Part shown: positions 14,922 through 23,880 of the stretch, piece after piece
Position numbering within the stretch: position 1 is the stretch's first letter
How the letters are laid out: every line of letters starts with the position of its first letter
NCBI RefSeq assembly: GCF_010668805.1
Contig: NZ_WUFT01000013.1
Location: 155,018 to 219,017 of the forward strand
Direction: 5' to 3'
DNA length: 64,000 nucleotides
Source: Rhizobium phaseoli
GTDB taxonomy: Bacteria > Pseudomonadota > Alphaproteobacteria > Rhizobiales > Rhizobiaceae
Made by a program: the position numbers and the translations under genes
Notes under the pieces: model-generated
What the model was told of the DNA's origin: nothing
The model's input: only the letters and a program-made list of their open reading frames with translations
Database searches by the model: none

Positions 14922-16253
14922 TTATTGCCTGCTCATTGATCTCGACAGCAGAACTTTCTCGCGAAAGGTCATCTTCGGAAGCTCCAGCTCATCTATCGGC
15001 AGCAACGTCCGCGCAGAGTGGACATGACTGTGATGTTCGCCGCCTTTGAGGTGCGGGCCGGCGTGCAGTTCACCGATCGCCCGTCGCCTGAAGTTTCTAC
15101 TGATGATCCGTGCGAACTGACCGCCACTTTCGTTCTGATCGATCGCAAGCATCGTTCTCGCGACGTCGCCGTAGTCGAGAAAGTCGGGAGCGAGAGCCCA
15201 CAAGGTTTCCGCCAGATACGTCCCGACGATATCGCGGGCGTCGAGCAGTGCTTCGACAAATCCATCCGAGTCCCGCGCGAAAGCGCGGTCGAAAGCATGT
15301 TGCACCGGCGCCTCGGCAGCCGGATCGAACTCGGCAATATCTGCCAGATCTTCAACCGCATGGGAGATCAGGCCGCGCGCCACGAGGCTCTCATGAAAGA
15401 TGTCGACGAGGATGTCGAATATCGCACCGGTCAGCGGTTGCGAGAGCTCATGCTCGTCCTTCCAGCCATGCGCGAACTCGGCCATCGTCCGTTTGTTGTT
15501 TGCAGAGCGTATCTGGCGATGCGGCGAAAATTCCGAAAAACGTGACAGGCGGTTTGCGCGGTAGAGGTTACCGCGCGTCTCTGCGAGAACATTGTCGATC
15601 ACGGATGGAAAATGCATGGCCGCGATCAGCGACACGCAGTCGGAGAAGGCCTCCTGGAAGCCAAGATATTCGGGATACTCGGCTCCCGAGCGCGGCACGC
15701 CGAGCACGCTGAAGATGATCGCGTGCCCCACCTCATGGGCGATGACGTCGAAATCCAGGCTGAAAGGAAGGACGCGGCCGTCGCTCTCGAACTGGCTGCC
15801 GACTTCGAGGAAACCATAGCCGTACTGTGCGTTGTCCCATCGCCGCAAGATCGAGATCTCCAGACGGTCATAATGAGCACGAAAATGCCAGGTGAGCGGC
15901 TGGCCGAGATAGCGCTCCCAGACATCCAGTGTGAAACGCACGCATCCAAAAACATGCGCGGCTTCGAAGCCAGCCATCGAAGGTCGGAGATAGTCGAAAT
16001 TGCCGTATGCGTCGGGGGTGGCGGGCGCGAGGATTTTCCCCGTCCAGGGCGGCAGATACATGTACGGCGTTCCCAGTGGCCCGCGGTTTAAACCGTAAGG
16101 ACCGGTCTTGCCGACCGGCTCCACAACGAACATGCGATCATCGGCCGGGCCAGCTGTCAGGCTGCCCAACGGAGACGAAACTTCCACGATCTCGGGCTTG
16201 GACCGAGCATCTTCAAATGGAGGCTGTACAAAAAGCCTGAACCGGGTGCACAT
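14922..16253 (-). CDS. Putative zinc metallopeptidase (HEVGH motif)
   Basis: A 443-residue protein with the zincin motif in DVIAHEVGHAI (HExxH at residues 173-177). A downstream GFQEAFSDC segment supplies Glu201 as the probable third ligand, as in gluzincins of the thermolysin type. The N-terminal ~170 residues and C-terminal ~200 residues match no family I recognise. There is no signal peptide. The start at 16253 follows a GAGGGGGAG-type ribosome binding site. Its neighbours are the two hypothetical genes downstream, suggesting a functional cassette. A His-rich GGEHHSHVHS stretch lies near the C-terminus. Confidence 0.72.
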   Translation of the reverse strand: MCTRFRLFVQPPFEDARSKPEIVEVSSPLGSLTAGPADDRMFVVEPVGKTGPYGLNRGPLGTPYMYLPPWTGKILAPATPDAYGNFDYLRPSMAGFEAAHVFGCVRFTLDVWERYLGQPLTWHFRAHYDRLEISILRRWDNAQYGYGFLEVGSQFESDGRVLPFSLDFDVIAHEVGHAIIFSVLGVPRSGAEYPEYLGFQEAFSDCVSLIAAMHFPSVIDNVLAETRGNLYRANRLSRFSEFSPHRQIRSANNKRTMAEFAHGWKDEHELSQPLTGAIFDILVDIFHESLVARGLISHAVEDLADIAEFDPAAEAPVQHAFDRAFARDSDGFVEALLDARDIVGTYLAETLWALAPDFLDYGDVARTMLAIDQNESGGQFARIISRNFRRRAIGELHAGPHLKGGEHHSHVHSARTLLPIDELELPKMTFREKVLLSRSMSRQ

Positions 16254-16371
16254 CGGCTCCCCCTCAAAAGACTTTTATGATTGCCAGTTTAAGTTGACGA
16301 TCTACGCTCGCAAGAATTTTAGCAAGTAATAAAATAGAATTAGAAACTGGCCTGCCGAAATGGACCGGGCG

Positions 16372-18246
16372 TTATTCTGGCATCTCAATCAACCTAAAAT
16401 AGCGCGGGTGACTGCGAATGGAATCGAGGTCGGAATCGTTCTTGAACCACAGCCGCATCTCGATGCCGACCTGAGGCATCCAGACCTCGAGCAAGTCTAT
16501 GGCTCGCTCAATCTCGCCAAGCAGTGCATAAGTGCAGGCGGCATTGTACTGAATGTTGATATCATCGGGATCCGTGGCCAGAGAGCGGGCCAACCACTCC
16601 AGAGCCTGATCGCGGACACCGAGAAAGGCGAGCACCGTCGCCCCAAGACAGGCAACATTGGCATTCTCCGGATGTCGCCGCAGTTCTTCCTCCGCCTTTT
16701 TCAACGCGATCCGAGCATAGCTACTGGCCTTGTCTGTTTGCCCGAGCGAACGAAGGACGTTCACAAGCATGATCGGCGCACCATAATCGGCAGGCTTGAT
16801 TTCCATCGCACGCTGAAAGTGTGTCGCAGCGAGTTTGAATTGACCTTCGGTGACGCAAAATTCGGCATAGTAGCGATTTGCCTCGTGGCAATCGGCGTCG
16901 AGCAACAAAGCCTGTTCGAACGCAGAAACCGCCTCGGTGCGATTGCCGGCTACTGCCAACGCAAATCCCTTGGCCGCATGGGCCTCCGCCAGGTTGGGAT
17001 CGATAACGAGTGCCATCGTCGTATTCGCGAGAATGTCCTCCACCGGAATCTCGGCGCCGAACTGAGACCGCAGACGCGCATCGCAAACCGCGATGCCCGC
17101 ATAGGCGCGGGCATAATTCGGATCCAGTTCGATGGCTCGGGCGAAGCTCTGCCTGGCCATCAGATGGTTTGAGCGCGAGGCAATATGGTAGTATTCGCGC
17201 CCCCTGAGGAAGTGCGTATAAGCTTCGACGCTCTCTGTCGGCGCCTGCTCGATTGCCTGCTTTTCCTCCGGCAGCAGCTTGACCTTGAGTTGCTCGACAA
17301 TTGCCTTGGTGATGTCGTCCTGCACTTCGAAGATATCGGTGAGGTCGCGGTCGTAACGCGCCGCCCAGAGGTGGCCGTCGCTGGCAGCGTCGATCAATTC
17401 GGCATTGATCCTCACATGGTTGCCGGCCTTGCGGACGCTGCCCTCCACGACATAGGCAACCCCGAGTTCCCGGGCGATGCGCTGCAGGTTCTCGCTCCGG
17501 CCTTTCCATGTGAAGACAGTGTTGCGGCTTAGGACAAACAGGCCCGAAACATTCGATAGATCAGTGATAATGTCCTCGGTGATGCCGTCGCTGAAAAACT
17601 CCTGGGCGGGATCGTCGCTGATGTTGGCAAATGGCAGGATTGCCACGGATGGCTTGTTGACGGGTGCCTGCGTGTGGCCGTTTGCCGCAAGCGGCACCCC
17701 TTCACCGGAGGCGATATTGCCCCAATCGGCAAAATAGACGTGCACCGGACGAGAGATATTCTTGACGGTCTTTTCGCCCTGGTCTGCGAAATCGAGGCCG
17801 AGTTTGTTTCCGACTTCGTGGCGCACCGCCGCCGAACAGGCAATGCCGCCAGGAGCTGCAAGGGCTTGCAGCCGGACCGCCACATTAATGCCGTCCCCAT
17901 GAAAGTCATCCGCGTCGAAGACGATGTCGCCCAAATTCAAGCCTATTCGAAACGCAAAGTGCCTGTCGGCTGGAATCCCCATGTTGCGCTCCAGCATGCC
18001 ACGCTGGATATCGACTGCGCATCGGGCGGCACTGAGCACGCTGCCGAACTCGACTAGGAAGCCGTCACCCATCACCTTGATGATACGCCCGTCGTGGGTC
18101 GTGACAGCCGGTTCGAAGAGCTCGCGGCGATGCTGGCGAAGGGCATTGAGCGTCTCCTCTTCGTTTGCCTCCAGGAGACGGCTGTATCCCACCACATCGG
18201 CAGCCAGAATAGCCGTCAATCGACGCTCGACAAGCTCTGCACACAT
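16372..18246 (-). CDS. Adenylate/guanylate cyclase with TolB-like and TPR domains
   Basis: A 624-residue protein. Residues ~8-175 form a class III cyclase domain: metal Asp17 in LAADVVGYS, Lys57 and Asp61 in IIKVMGDGF, and the Asn/Arg catalytic pair in GDGINVAVRLQ, so it should be active. Residues ~200-330 form a TolB-N/FlgO-like segment (VAILPFANISDDPAQEFFSD). Residues ~340-610 are TPR repeats such as ARAIELDPNYARAYAG. No transmembrane segment is evident, so it is likely cytosolic. Rhizobia carry many such cyclases. The input signal is unknown. The promoter must lie in 18247-18462. Confidence 0.92.
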   Translation of the reverse strand: MCAELVERRLTAILAADVVGYSRLLEANEEETLNALRQHRRELFEPAVTTHDGRIIKVMGDGFLVEFGSVLSAARCAVDIQRGMLERNMGIPADRHFAFRIGLNLGDIVFDADDFHGDGINVAVRLQALAAPGGIACSAAVRHEVGNKLGLDFADQGEKTVKNISRPVHVYFADWGNIASGEGVPLAANGHTQAPVNKPSVAILPFANISDDPAQEFFSDGITEDIITDLSNVSGLFVLSRNTVFTWKGRSENLQRIARELGVAYVVEGSVRKAGNHVRINAELIDAASDGHLWAARYDRDLTDIFEVQDDITKAIVEQLKVKLLPEEKQAIEQAPTESVEAYTHFLRGREYYHIASRSNHLMARQSFARAIELDPNYARAYAGIAVCDARLRSQFGAEIPVEDILANTTMALVIDPNLAEAHAAKGFALAVAGNRTEAVSAFEQALLLDADCHEANRYYAEFCVTEGQFKLAATHFQRAMEIKPADYGAPIMLVNVLRSLGQTDKASSYARIALKKAEEELRRHPENANVACLGATVLAFLGVRDQALEWLARSLATDPDDINIQYNAACTYALLGEIERAIDLLEVWMPQVGIEMRLWFKNDSDLDSIRSHPRYFRLIEMPE

Positions 18247-18462
18247 GCCCGTCTCCCCAACGTGCTGGTGGCAATACTGTTCAACTCGAGAAGCTAGCCG
18301 GTAATGTTGCCGGACGATCGTATTACTGACAACTAAAATCTCCCTCTCGGCTGTAAGAACTCCCGGAGAGCTTCTATGTCGCGGATTACGGCAGCGAGAA
18401 GTTGCGCACGGCGCTTCGGCCCGGCGTTTCTGTACGGGATGCCCGAACCGGTTACGCCTTCG

Positions 18463-19533
18463 TCAACTCTTCGGAGGGGCAACGCTCTCCCGCAGGATAA
18501 GTCTGCTGCGGATGACGGTGGGCGCAGAAGCAGGGGTTTGGCTTTGGCCAAGGGCGTCGAGCAGCAGATCCACTGCCGCGCGGCCCATCTCTTCCACCGG
18601 CTGCTCAATCGTCGAGAGCGGCGGCGAGGAGAATTCGCAGACCGGCGAACCGTCGAAGGAGACGACGGACAGATCATCGGGAATGCTCAAGCCTGTGCGC
18701 TTGATGCAACTGACAAATGAAATGGCCATGTCATCGCTGGTGGCGATGACCGCCGTTGGTTTCTCATCCAATCCAGCGAAATCGTCCGCCGCCTGCACGC
18801 CGATGTCGAAACCATGCTGATAGTCGAGACGACCGCCCGAGCGACGCACGGCCTCCTTCGACAGGCCGGCTGCCTCAAGCGCCTCGAGCACGCCGCCATA
18901 GCGCTCGACGTCATGGTAATTGCCTTCAGGTCCCGCAAGGTAGAAGAACCGGCGATGGCCCAGCCGGATCAGCTCGGCCGTCACGTCGCGCACAGCCTCA
19001 CGGTCGTTTGTCACGACGCTCTGCAGGCCCGCATCGCTCATGTCGAGCAGCATCGAAACGATCGGCAGGCCGGAACTTGCCAGCGAGCGCCCATCGACCT
19101 CCGGAAGCTTCGACGACAGGATGATGGCCCCGCGCACGCTGCCGCCGAAGGCGAGGTCGAGAATGTGCCGCTCCGAAATCTCGTCGCGATCAAGGTTGGC
19201 GATCATCAAATTGTAACCGCCCTGGATCAGCGACTTGTTGATGCTCTGCAGGACCTGCGGAATGATTTGTGAGACACCATAATAGAGCGATCCGGGCAGA
19301 ATGATCATGATGATGTTGGATTTGCCGACCCTGAGACCGCGTGCCATTGCATTCGGAGTATAGCCGAGCTGCTTGGCCGCCGCGTTGATCTTGGCGCGCG
19401 TCTTCTCGTTGACCCGTCCGGGATTGGCGAGCGCGCGGCTGACCGTGGAGATCGCAACACCGGCGAGCCGCGCGACGTCGGCCATCAGCGCACCCGACTG
19501 CTCCTCTACGGCCACATCCCTGTTTCTATTCAC
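18463..19533 (-). CDS. LacI family transcriptional repressor
   Basis: A 356-residue regulator. The helix-turn-helix is at residues ~17-40 (MADVARLAGVAISTVSRALA), followed by the YTPNAMARGLR hinge and a sugar-binding sensor domain ending NEPP-like SPPLSTIEQPVEEMGR. It is divergent from the sugar operon starting at 19733. Two textbook LacI operators (19593-19604, 19650-19665) lie between. It very probably represses that operon and itself. The inducer is unknown. Confidence 0.93.
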   Translation of the reverse strand: MNRNRDVAVEEQSGALMADVARLAGVAISTVSRALANPGRVNEKTRAKINAAAKQLGYTPNAMARGLRVGKSNIIMIILPGSLYYGVSQIIPQVLQSINKSLIQGGYNLMIANLDRDEISERHILDLAFGGSVRGAIILSSKLPEVDGRSLASSGLPIVSMLLDMSDAGLQSVVTNDREAVRDVTAELIRLGHRRFFYLAGPEGNYHDVERYGGVLEALEAAGLSKEAVRRSGGRLDYQHGFDIGVQAADDFAGLDEKPTAVIATSDDMAISFVSCIKRTGLSIPDDLSVVSFDGSPVCEFSSPPLSTIEQPVEEMGRAAVDLLLDALGQSQTPASAPTVIRSRLILRESVAPPKS

Positions 19534-19592
19534 GTTTGTTTCATTCTCCCGGATGCTTCGATTTGCAACTCTAAGGCAGCCGGCGATTTATT

Positions 19593-19604
19593 GCAAACGT
19601 TTGC
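19593..19604. promoter_or_regulatory. LacI-family operator 1
   Basis: The perfect palindrome GCAAACGTTTGC has a central CG, the hallmark of the LacI/GalR family. It is 60 bases upstream of the LacI gene start (19533) and so suits autoregulation. Confidence 0.8.
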
Positions 19605-19649
19605 CAAAAATCGCTTGCTTAAAAAACCAGCTTGATTATCATCTAGGCA

Positions 19650-19665
19650 TGGCAAACGATTGCCA
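19650..19665. promoter_or_regulatory. LacI-family operator 2
   Basis: The near-perfect palindrome TGGCAAACGATTGCCA lies 68 bases before the isomerase gene start (19733). It shares the GCAAACG core with operator 1, about 59 bases (centre to centre) away, a spacing compatible with DNA looping. Confidence 0.8.
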
Positions 19666-19732
19666 TTCCTTAATGTGTTGAAAGTTCATGATTTATTGAA
19701 TGCGGAACCACTCTTCCGCACGCGGGTAGGTC

Positions 19733-20710
19733 ATGCCCTTAAGAAATGGAATGGATATGGCTACTGGCGATAGGCTCCGCTTCGGCGTCGATCTCGTGAC
19801 GTTCTTCGATCCCGGCTTCTGGGGTGTCGATAGCCATGACGCGATCATCGATTATGCGCGCAGCAAACCGCGCGCCTTCTGGGACAAGATTCTCGACAGC
19901 GTCCAGGCCTCCGGGGTCACCGGCGTCGAGCTGACCTTTTCTCCGTTCAACTGGCAGGATGCGATCAAGACCTATGGTTCCGTCGATGCCTTTGCAGCCG
20001 AGCTGGTAAGACGCGGCCTGACGCTCTGCAGCGGCTTCTTCGCCGAACTGGAGGCGGCGGGCGACTTCGCCGAGCCCGAAGCCCAGCGCGCGCTGATCGA
20101 CAAGGCGGAGCGTTATGCCGACTTCCTGAAAGCCTGCGGCAGCGACATCATGGTGATCGGTGCGCCGCTTCGCCAAACGCTCGGCGCCCAGCCGGTGCAG
20201 TTTTACGATTTCGACCGCGCCAAGGTGATCGCCGATTTCCTGAACCGGCTCGGCGCGACCCTCTATGCCAGGGGCGTGCGGCTGGCGCTGCACACCGAGG
20301 CGCACTCCATCTTTGCCGCTGCACGCGACGTCGACCTGATGATGCTGCTGACCGACCCAGCCTACGTGCATATGTGCCCGGACACGGCCCATATCATCGT
20401 AGCCGGCTCCGATCCCATCCAGCTTGTTGATCGCCACCACGAGCGCGTGATCATCGCCCACTGGAAGGATGCGATCGGGCCCATGCCCGCCGACACGCCG
20501 ATCGACAAGCATATCCACGATCGCCACCAGCCTTACTTCTGCAGCTTCGGCCTTGGCCGGGTCGACTGGCCGGCCTGGATCCGGCTGCTACGCGACCGTG
20601 CCTATGAAGGTTGGGCAATTCTCGAACTCGATGCCGCGCCGGATCCCGTCCGCGACATCGCCAACGGGCTCACGCTCGTCCGGCAGGCGCTCCTGCCGAT
20701 CTATCGCTGA
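19733..20710 (+). CDS. Sugar phosphate isomerase/epimerase family (xylose-isomerase-like TIM barrel)
   Basis: A 325-residue AP_endonuc_2-type TIM barrel. It shows GVTGVELTFSPFNW early, then metal-ligand-type segments LALHTEAHSIF, MCPDTAHIIVAGSDP and RVIIAHWKDAIG, and a final WAILELD strand with the usual Glu. Enzymes of this family isomerise or epimerise sugars, inosose or keto-sugars. Starts at 19733, 19751 and 19757 are all possible; 19733 is used because GTAGG lies just upstream. It is the first gene of the LacI-controlled sugar operon. Confidence 0.87.
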   Translation: MPLRNGMDMATGDRLRFGVDLVTFFDPGFWGVDSHDAIIDYARSKPRAFWDKILDSVQASGVTGVELTFSPFNWQDAIKTYGSVDAFAAELVRRGLTLCSGFFAELEAAGDFAEPEAQRALIDKAERYADFLKACGSDIMVIGAPLRQTLGAQPVQFYDFDRAKVIADFLNRLGATLYARGVRLALHTEAHSIFAAARDVDLMMLLTDPAYVHMCPDTAHIIVAGSDPIQLVDRHHERVIIAHWKDAIGPMPADTPIDKHIHDRHQPYFCSFGLGRVDWPAWIRLLRDRAYEGWAILELDAAPDPVRDIANGLTLVRQALLPIYR

Positions 20711-20768
20711 CGATTATTCCCAAGACAACGAACGCCCCGCAAAGAGGGCATTTTCAAGAGGTGGAACA

Positions 20769-22001
20769 ATGAAGACAATGATGAAGCTTTTTCTTGCCGG
20801 CGTGGCATTCGCCGGTCTCTTCGCTTCGGCGCATGCCGAGGACAAACCGACAATCGAGATCATGTCGTCCTGGACGTCGGGCGGCGAAGCGGCAGCCCTC
20901 AACGTCATCAAGACCGAGTTCGAAAAGCGCGGCGGCGTCTGGAAGGATTCCTCGATCGCCGGCTTCGGCGCGGCCGATGCCGCCTTCCAGAACCGTATCG
21001 TCGCCGGTGACGCGCCCGGCGCCAAGCAGGGCGTCATCGGCCTCGCGGCGGCGGATTTCATCAACCAGGGTCTGTTCAATCCGATCGCCGACGTCGCCGC
21101 TGCCGGCAAATGGGCCGACGTCCTGCCGAAATCGATCCATGATCTCATCTCTTATGACGGCAAGGTCTATCTTGCGCCGACCGGCGCCCATGGCGAAAGC
21201 TGGGTCTTTTATTCCAAGGAAGCCTTCGCCAAGGCAGGCATCGCCGAGGAGCCAAAGACCTGGGACGAGTTCTTCGCCGACTTCGACAAGCTGAAGGCTG
21301 CCGGCATCGTTCCCGTCGCCTGGGGCGGCCAGCCTTGGCAGCAGACCAAGGTCTTCAACATGATCCTGCTCTCGCAGGTCGGGATCGACGGCTTCCTGAA
21401 GATCTATGTCGACAAGGACAAGAGCCAGGCCTCCACGGACGGCGTGAAGAAAACCCTCGAAATTCTCGGCAAGCTGCGCGGCTATGTCGATGCGGGTGCC
21501 GCCGGCCGCAACTGGAACGACGCAACAGCCATGCTGATCACCGCCAAGGCCGGCGTCCAGTTCATGGGCGACTGGGCAAAGGGCGAATTCACCGTTGCCG
21601 GCAAGGAACCGGGCAAGGATTATGGCTGCATGATCGTGCCGGAGTCCAAGGGCATGGTCTACATCGCCGATTCCCTCTGGTTCCCGAAGACCGGCAAGGC
21701 CGCGACCGACAAGGCGCAGAAACTTCTCGCCGAAGTCGTCATGGACCCGAAGGTGCAGGTCGAATTCGCCTTGAAGAAGGGCTCGGTTCCGATGCGCACC
21801 GACGTCGACAAGTCGAAGCTTGATGTCTGCGCCCAGAAGGGTGTCGAGCTGATGGCTGCTGGTGCGATCGTCCCGGATCAGGCGATCGTGCTCACACCCC
21901 AGCAGGTCGGCGCGCTCGACGATTTCGTCGACGAATACTGGAGCGGCGGCGGGAACGATGCAGCTACTGGGGCCGAGAATTTCTTCGCCGTCTTCGAGTA
22001 G
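20769..22001 (+). CDS. Sugar ABC transporter substrate-binding protein
   Basis: A 410-residue family 1 (MalE-like) binding protein. The signal peptide covers residues 1-22 (FAGLFASAHAE). The mature part starts TIEIMSSWTSGGEAAALNVI, resembling the glucose/mannose-type GtsA group, with GVIGLAAADFINQGLFNPI and GVQFMGDWAKGEF later. GAGGTGG at 20758-20764 is a good ribosome binding site for ATG 20769; the longer upstream frame overlaps the isomerase gene and is rejected. It delivers sugar to the permeases at 22102-23873. Confidence 0.93.
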   Translation: MKTMMKLFLAGVAFAGLFASAHAEDKPTIEIMSSWTSGGEAAALNVIKTEFEKRGGVWKDSSIAGFGAADAAFQNRIVAGDAPGAKQGVIGLAAADFINQGLFNPIADVAAAGKWADVLPKSIHDLISYDGKVYLAPTGAHGESWVFYSKEAFAKAGIAEEPKTWDEFFADFDKLKAAGIVPVAWGGQPWQQTKVFNMILLSQVGIDGFLKIYVDKDKSQASTDGVKKTLEILGKLRGYVDAGAAGRNWNDATAMLITAKAGVQFMGDWAKGEFTVAGKEPGKDYGCMIVPESKGMVYIADSLWFPKTGKAATDKAQKLLAEVVMDPKVQVEFALKKGSVPMRTDVDKSKLDVCAQKGVELMAAGAIVPDQAIVLTPQQVGALDDFVDEYWSGGGNDAATGAENFFAVFE

Positions 22002-22013
22002 AATAGTGCCTGT

Positions 22014-22036
22014 GGCGTCGGCCTGATCCCGACGCC
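22014..22036 (+). terminator. Hairpin after the binding-protein gene
   Basis: An 8-bp stem GGCGTCGG / CCGACGCC with a 7-base loop begins 13 bases after the binding-protein stop and precedes the first permease gene at 22102. It lacks a U-run. Partial termination or 3'-end protection would favour binding-protein over permease expression. Confidence 0.5.
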
Positions 22037-22101
22037 GCGGCCGACGCCGCTGCCTTGCGCGGTGGCGTGCGCCCTGCTTCCTTCCGTCAACGAGCTGGCC
22101 G

Positions 22102-22989
22102 ATGCCCATCAAACGCAAGCCCAATCTTTCCGCCACCATCGCGCTGCTGCCGACATGGTTCGTCGCGGTCGTGGTCTTCATCGGCACCATGGCTTGGTCG
22201 ATCCGCCTGTCCTTCACCAATTCGACGCTTTTTCCATCCTCGACCTATGTCGGGTTTGCGCAGTATTCGAAGCTGTTTGCTTCCGCCAAGTGGCTCGCAT
22301 CGCTGCAAAACGTGTTGATCTTCGGCGTGCTCTACGTCGCAGGCTGCCTGTTGCTCGGCTTCCTGCTGGCCGCGGCGCTGGACCGCAAGATCCGTTTTGA
22401 AAGCGCCTTCCGAACCATATTTCTTTATCCCTACGCCATGTCCTTCGTGGTGACCGGGCTGATCTGGCAATGGATGCTCAATCCGACCCTTGGCATCCAG
22501 GCGAGCGTGCGTTCGCTCGGCTGGGAGAGTTTTATCCTCGACTGGGTGGTCAATCGTGACATGGCGATCTATGCGCTGGTGCTTGCCGGCGTGTGGCAGG
22601 GTGCGGGGCTGGTGATGGTCATTGCGCTCGCCGGCATGCGCGGCATCGAAGGCGAGCAATGGAAGGCGGCGCGGATCGACGGCATTCCGGTCTGGCGGAT
22701 CTATGTCTCGATCGTCCTGCCGCAGCTCGGGCCGGCGCTGGCCGCGGCCGGCATGCTGCTCGCCATGGGCGTGATCAAGACCTATGACATCGTCGTCGCC
22801 ATGACAAACGGCGGCCCCGGCAATGCGACGGAGGTGCCGGCGAAATTCATCATGGACAATTTGTTCGGACGTCAGAACCTCGGCCTTGCCACCGCCGGCG
22901 CGACGGTGCTTGTCCTCGGCGTGATCATCGCGGTCGCGCCGTTCCGCTACGCGATGCACATGCGCGACAGAGCCAAGGGAGCCGCGTGA
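22102..22989 (+). CDS. Sugar ABC transporter permease (MalF type)
   Basis: A 295-residue inner-membrane protein with about six hydrophobic spans (first at ~13-33). The coupling loop reads GEQWKAARIDGIPVWRIYVS, then IVLPQLGP. The C-terminal segment TNGGPGNATEVPAKFIMDNLF is typical of MalF-type subunits. It ends in a TGA overlapping the next gene (GTGATG). It pairs with the MalG-type permease. Confidence 0.94.
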   Translation: MPIKRKPNLSATIALLPTWFVAVVVFIGTMAWSIRLSFTNSTLFPSSTYVGFAQYSKLFASAKWLASLQNVLIFGVLYVAGCLLLGFLLAAALDRKIRFESAFRTIFLYPYAMSFVVTGLIWQWMLNPTLGIQASVRSLGWESFILDWVVNRDMAIYALVLAGVWQGAGLVMVIALAGMRGIEGEQWKAARIDGIPVWRIYVSIVLPQLGPALAAAGMLLAMGVIKTYDIVVAMTNGGPGNATEVPAKFIMDNLFGRQNLGLATAGATVLVLGVIIAVAPFRYAMHMRDRAKGAA

Positions 22990-23873
22990 TGGCCGGTCCT
23001 CATCCGAACGGTCCGAAGCCGGCACAGATCACCGCGGGGCGCATCGGCCTCTATGCCTTCCTGGTCGTTGCCGCACTTTTCTTTCTTCTGCCGCTTTACA
23101 CGATGGTCGTCACCTCGCTGAAGTCGATGGAGGAAATCCGGCTCGGGCAGATCTTCGCTCTGCCGGCGACGCTCGATTTTTCCGCCTGGACGACCGCCTG
23201 GTCGGGCGCCTGCATGGGGACCGTCTGCGTCGGCATTCGCAGCGGCTTCTGGAATTCGGTGGCAATCACCCTTCCCGCGGTGGCGCTCTCGGTCTTTATC
23301 GGCGCCGTCAACGGCTATGCGCTATCGCTCTGGCGGCCGCGCGGGGCAAATCTACTCTTCGGCCTGCTGATGGCCGGCGGCCTCATCCCCTACCAGATCT
23401 TCCTCTATCCGATGGTCCGGGCGATGGCGAATATCGATCTCTACAATTCGCTCGCCGGCATCATTCTCGTTCATGTCATCTTCGGCCTGCCGCTGGTGAC
23501 GCTGCTCTTCCGCAATTATTTCGTCAGCGTGCCGGAGGAGCTCTGCAAGGCGGCGCGCGTCGACGGCGCCGGCTTCTGGCGCATCTTTTTCGAGATCATG
23601 CTGCCGATCGCCGTGCCGATGGTGGTGGTGGTCTCGATGCTGCAGTTCACCGGCATCTGGAACGACTTCCTGCTCGGTCTGGTCTTTGCCGGGCGCGACA
23701 ACCTGCCGATGACCGTGCAGCTCAACAATATCGTCAACACCACGATGGGCGAGCGGACCTACAACGTCAACATGGCGGCGACGATCCTGACCGCCATCGT
23801 TCCGCTCGCCATCTATTTCCTGTCCGGCCGCTGGTTCGTGCGCGGCATCGCGGCCGGCGCAGTCAAGGGGTAA
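22989..23873 (+). CDS. Sugar ABC transporter permease (MalG type)
   Basis: A 294-residue permease. The first span is at ~18-40. MALG-type features include YTMVVTSLKSMEEI, the coupling loop EELCKAARVDGAGFWRIFFE followed by IMLPIAVP, and the final hydrophobic helix before YFLSGRWFVRG. ATG 22989 is chosen because GGGA lies about 8 bases upstream; GTG at 22986 is directly before it. An extra loop of ~20 residues (SGACMGTVCVGIRSGF) sits between spans 1 and 2, as in GtsC-type permeases. Confidence 0.94.
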   Translation: MAGPHPNGPKPAQITAGRIGLYAFLVVAALFFLLPLYTMVVTSLKSMEEIRLGQIFALPATLDFSAWTTAWSGACMGTVCVGIRSGFWNSVAITLPAVALSVFIGAVNGYALSLWRPRGANLLFGLLMAGGLIPYQIFLYPMVRAMANIDLYNSLAGIILVHVIFGLPLVTLLFRNYFVSVPEELCKAARVDGAGFWRIFFEIMLPIAVPMVVVVSMLQFTGIWNDFLLGLVFAGRDNLPMTVQLNNIVNTTMGERTYNVNMAATILTAIVPLAIYFLSGRWFVRGIAAGAVKG

Positions 23874-23880
23874 TGCTTCC

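Noticed and set aside
20754..22220. 488-residue frame antisense to the sugar-binding-protein gene
   Set aside because: The + strand has a signal peptide, ribosome binding site and family motifs; this is a shadow.
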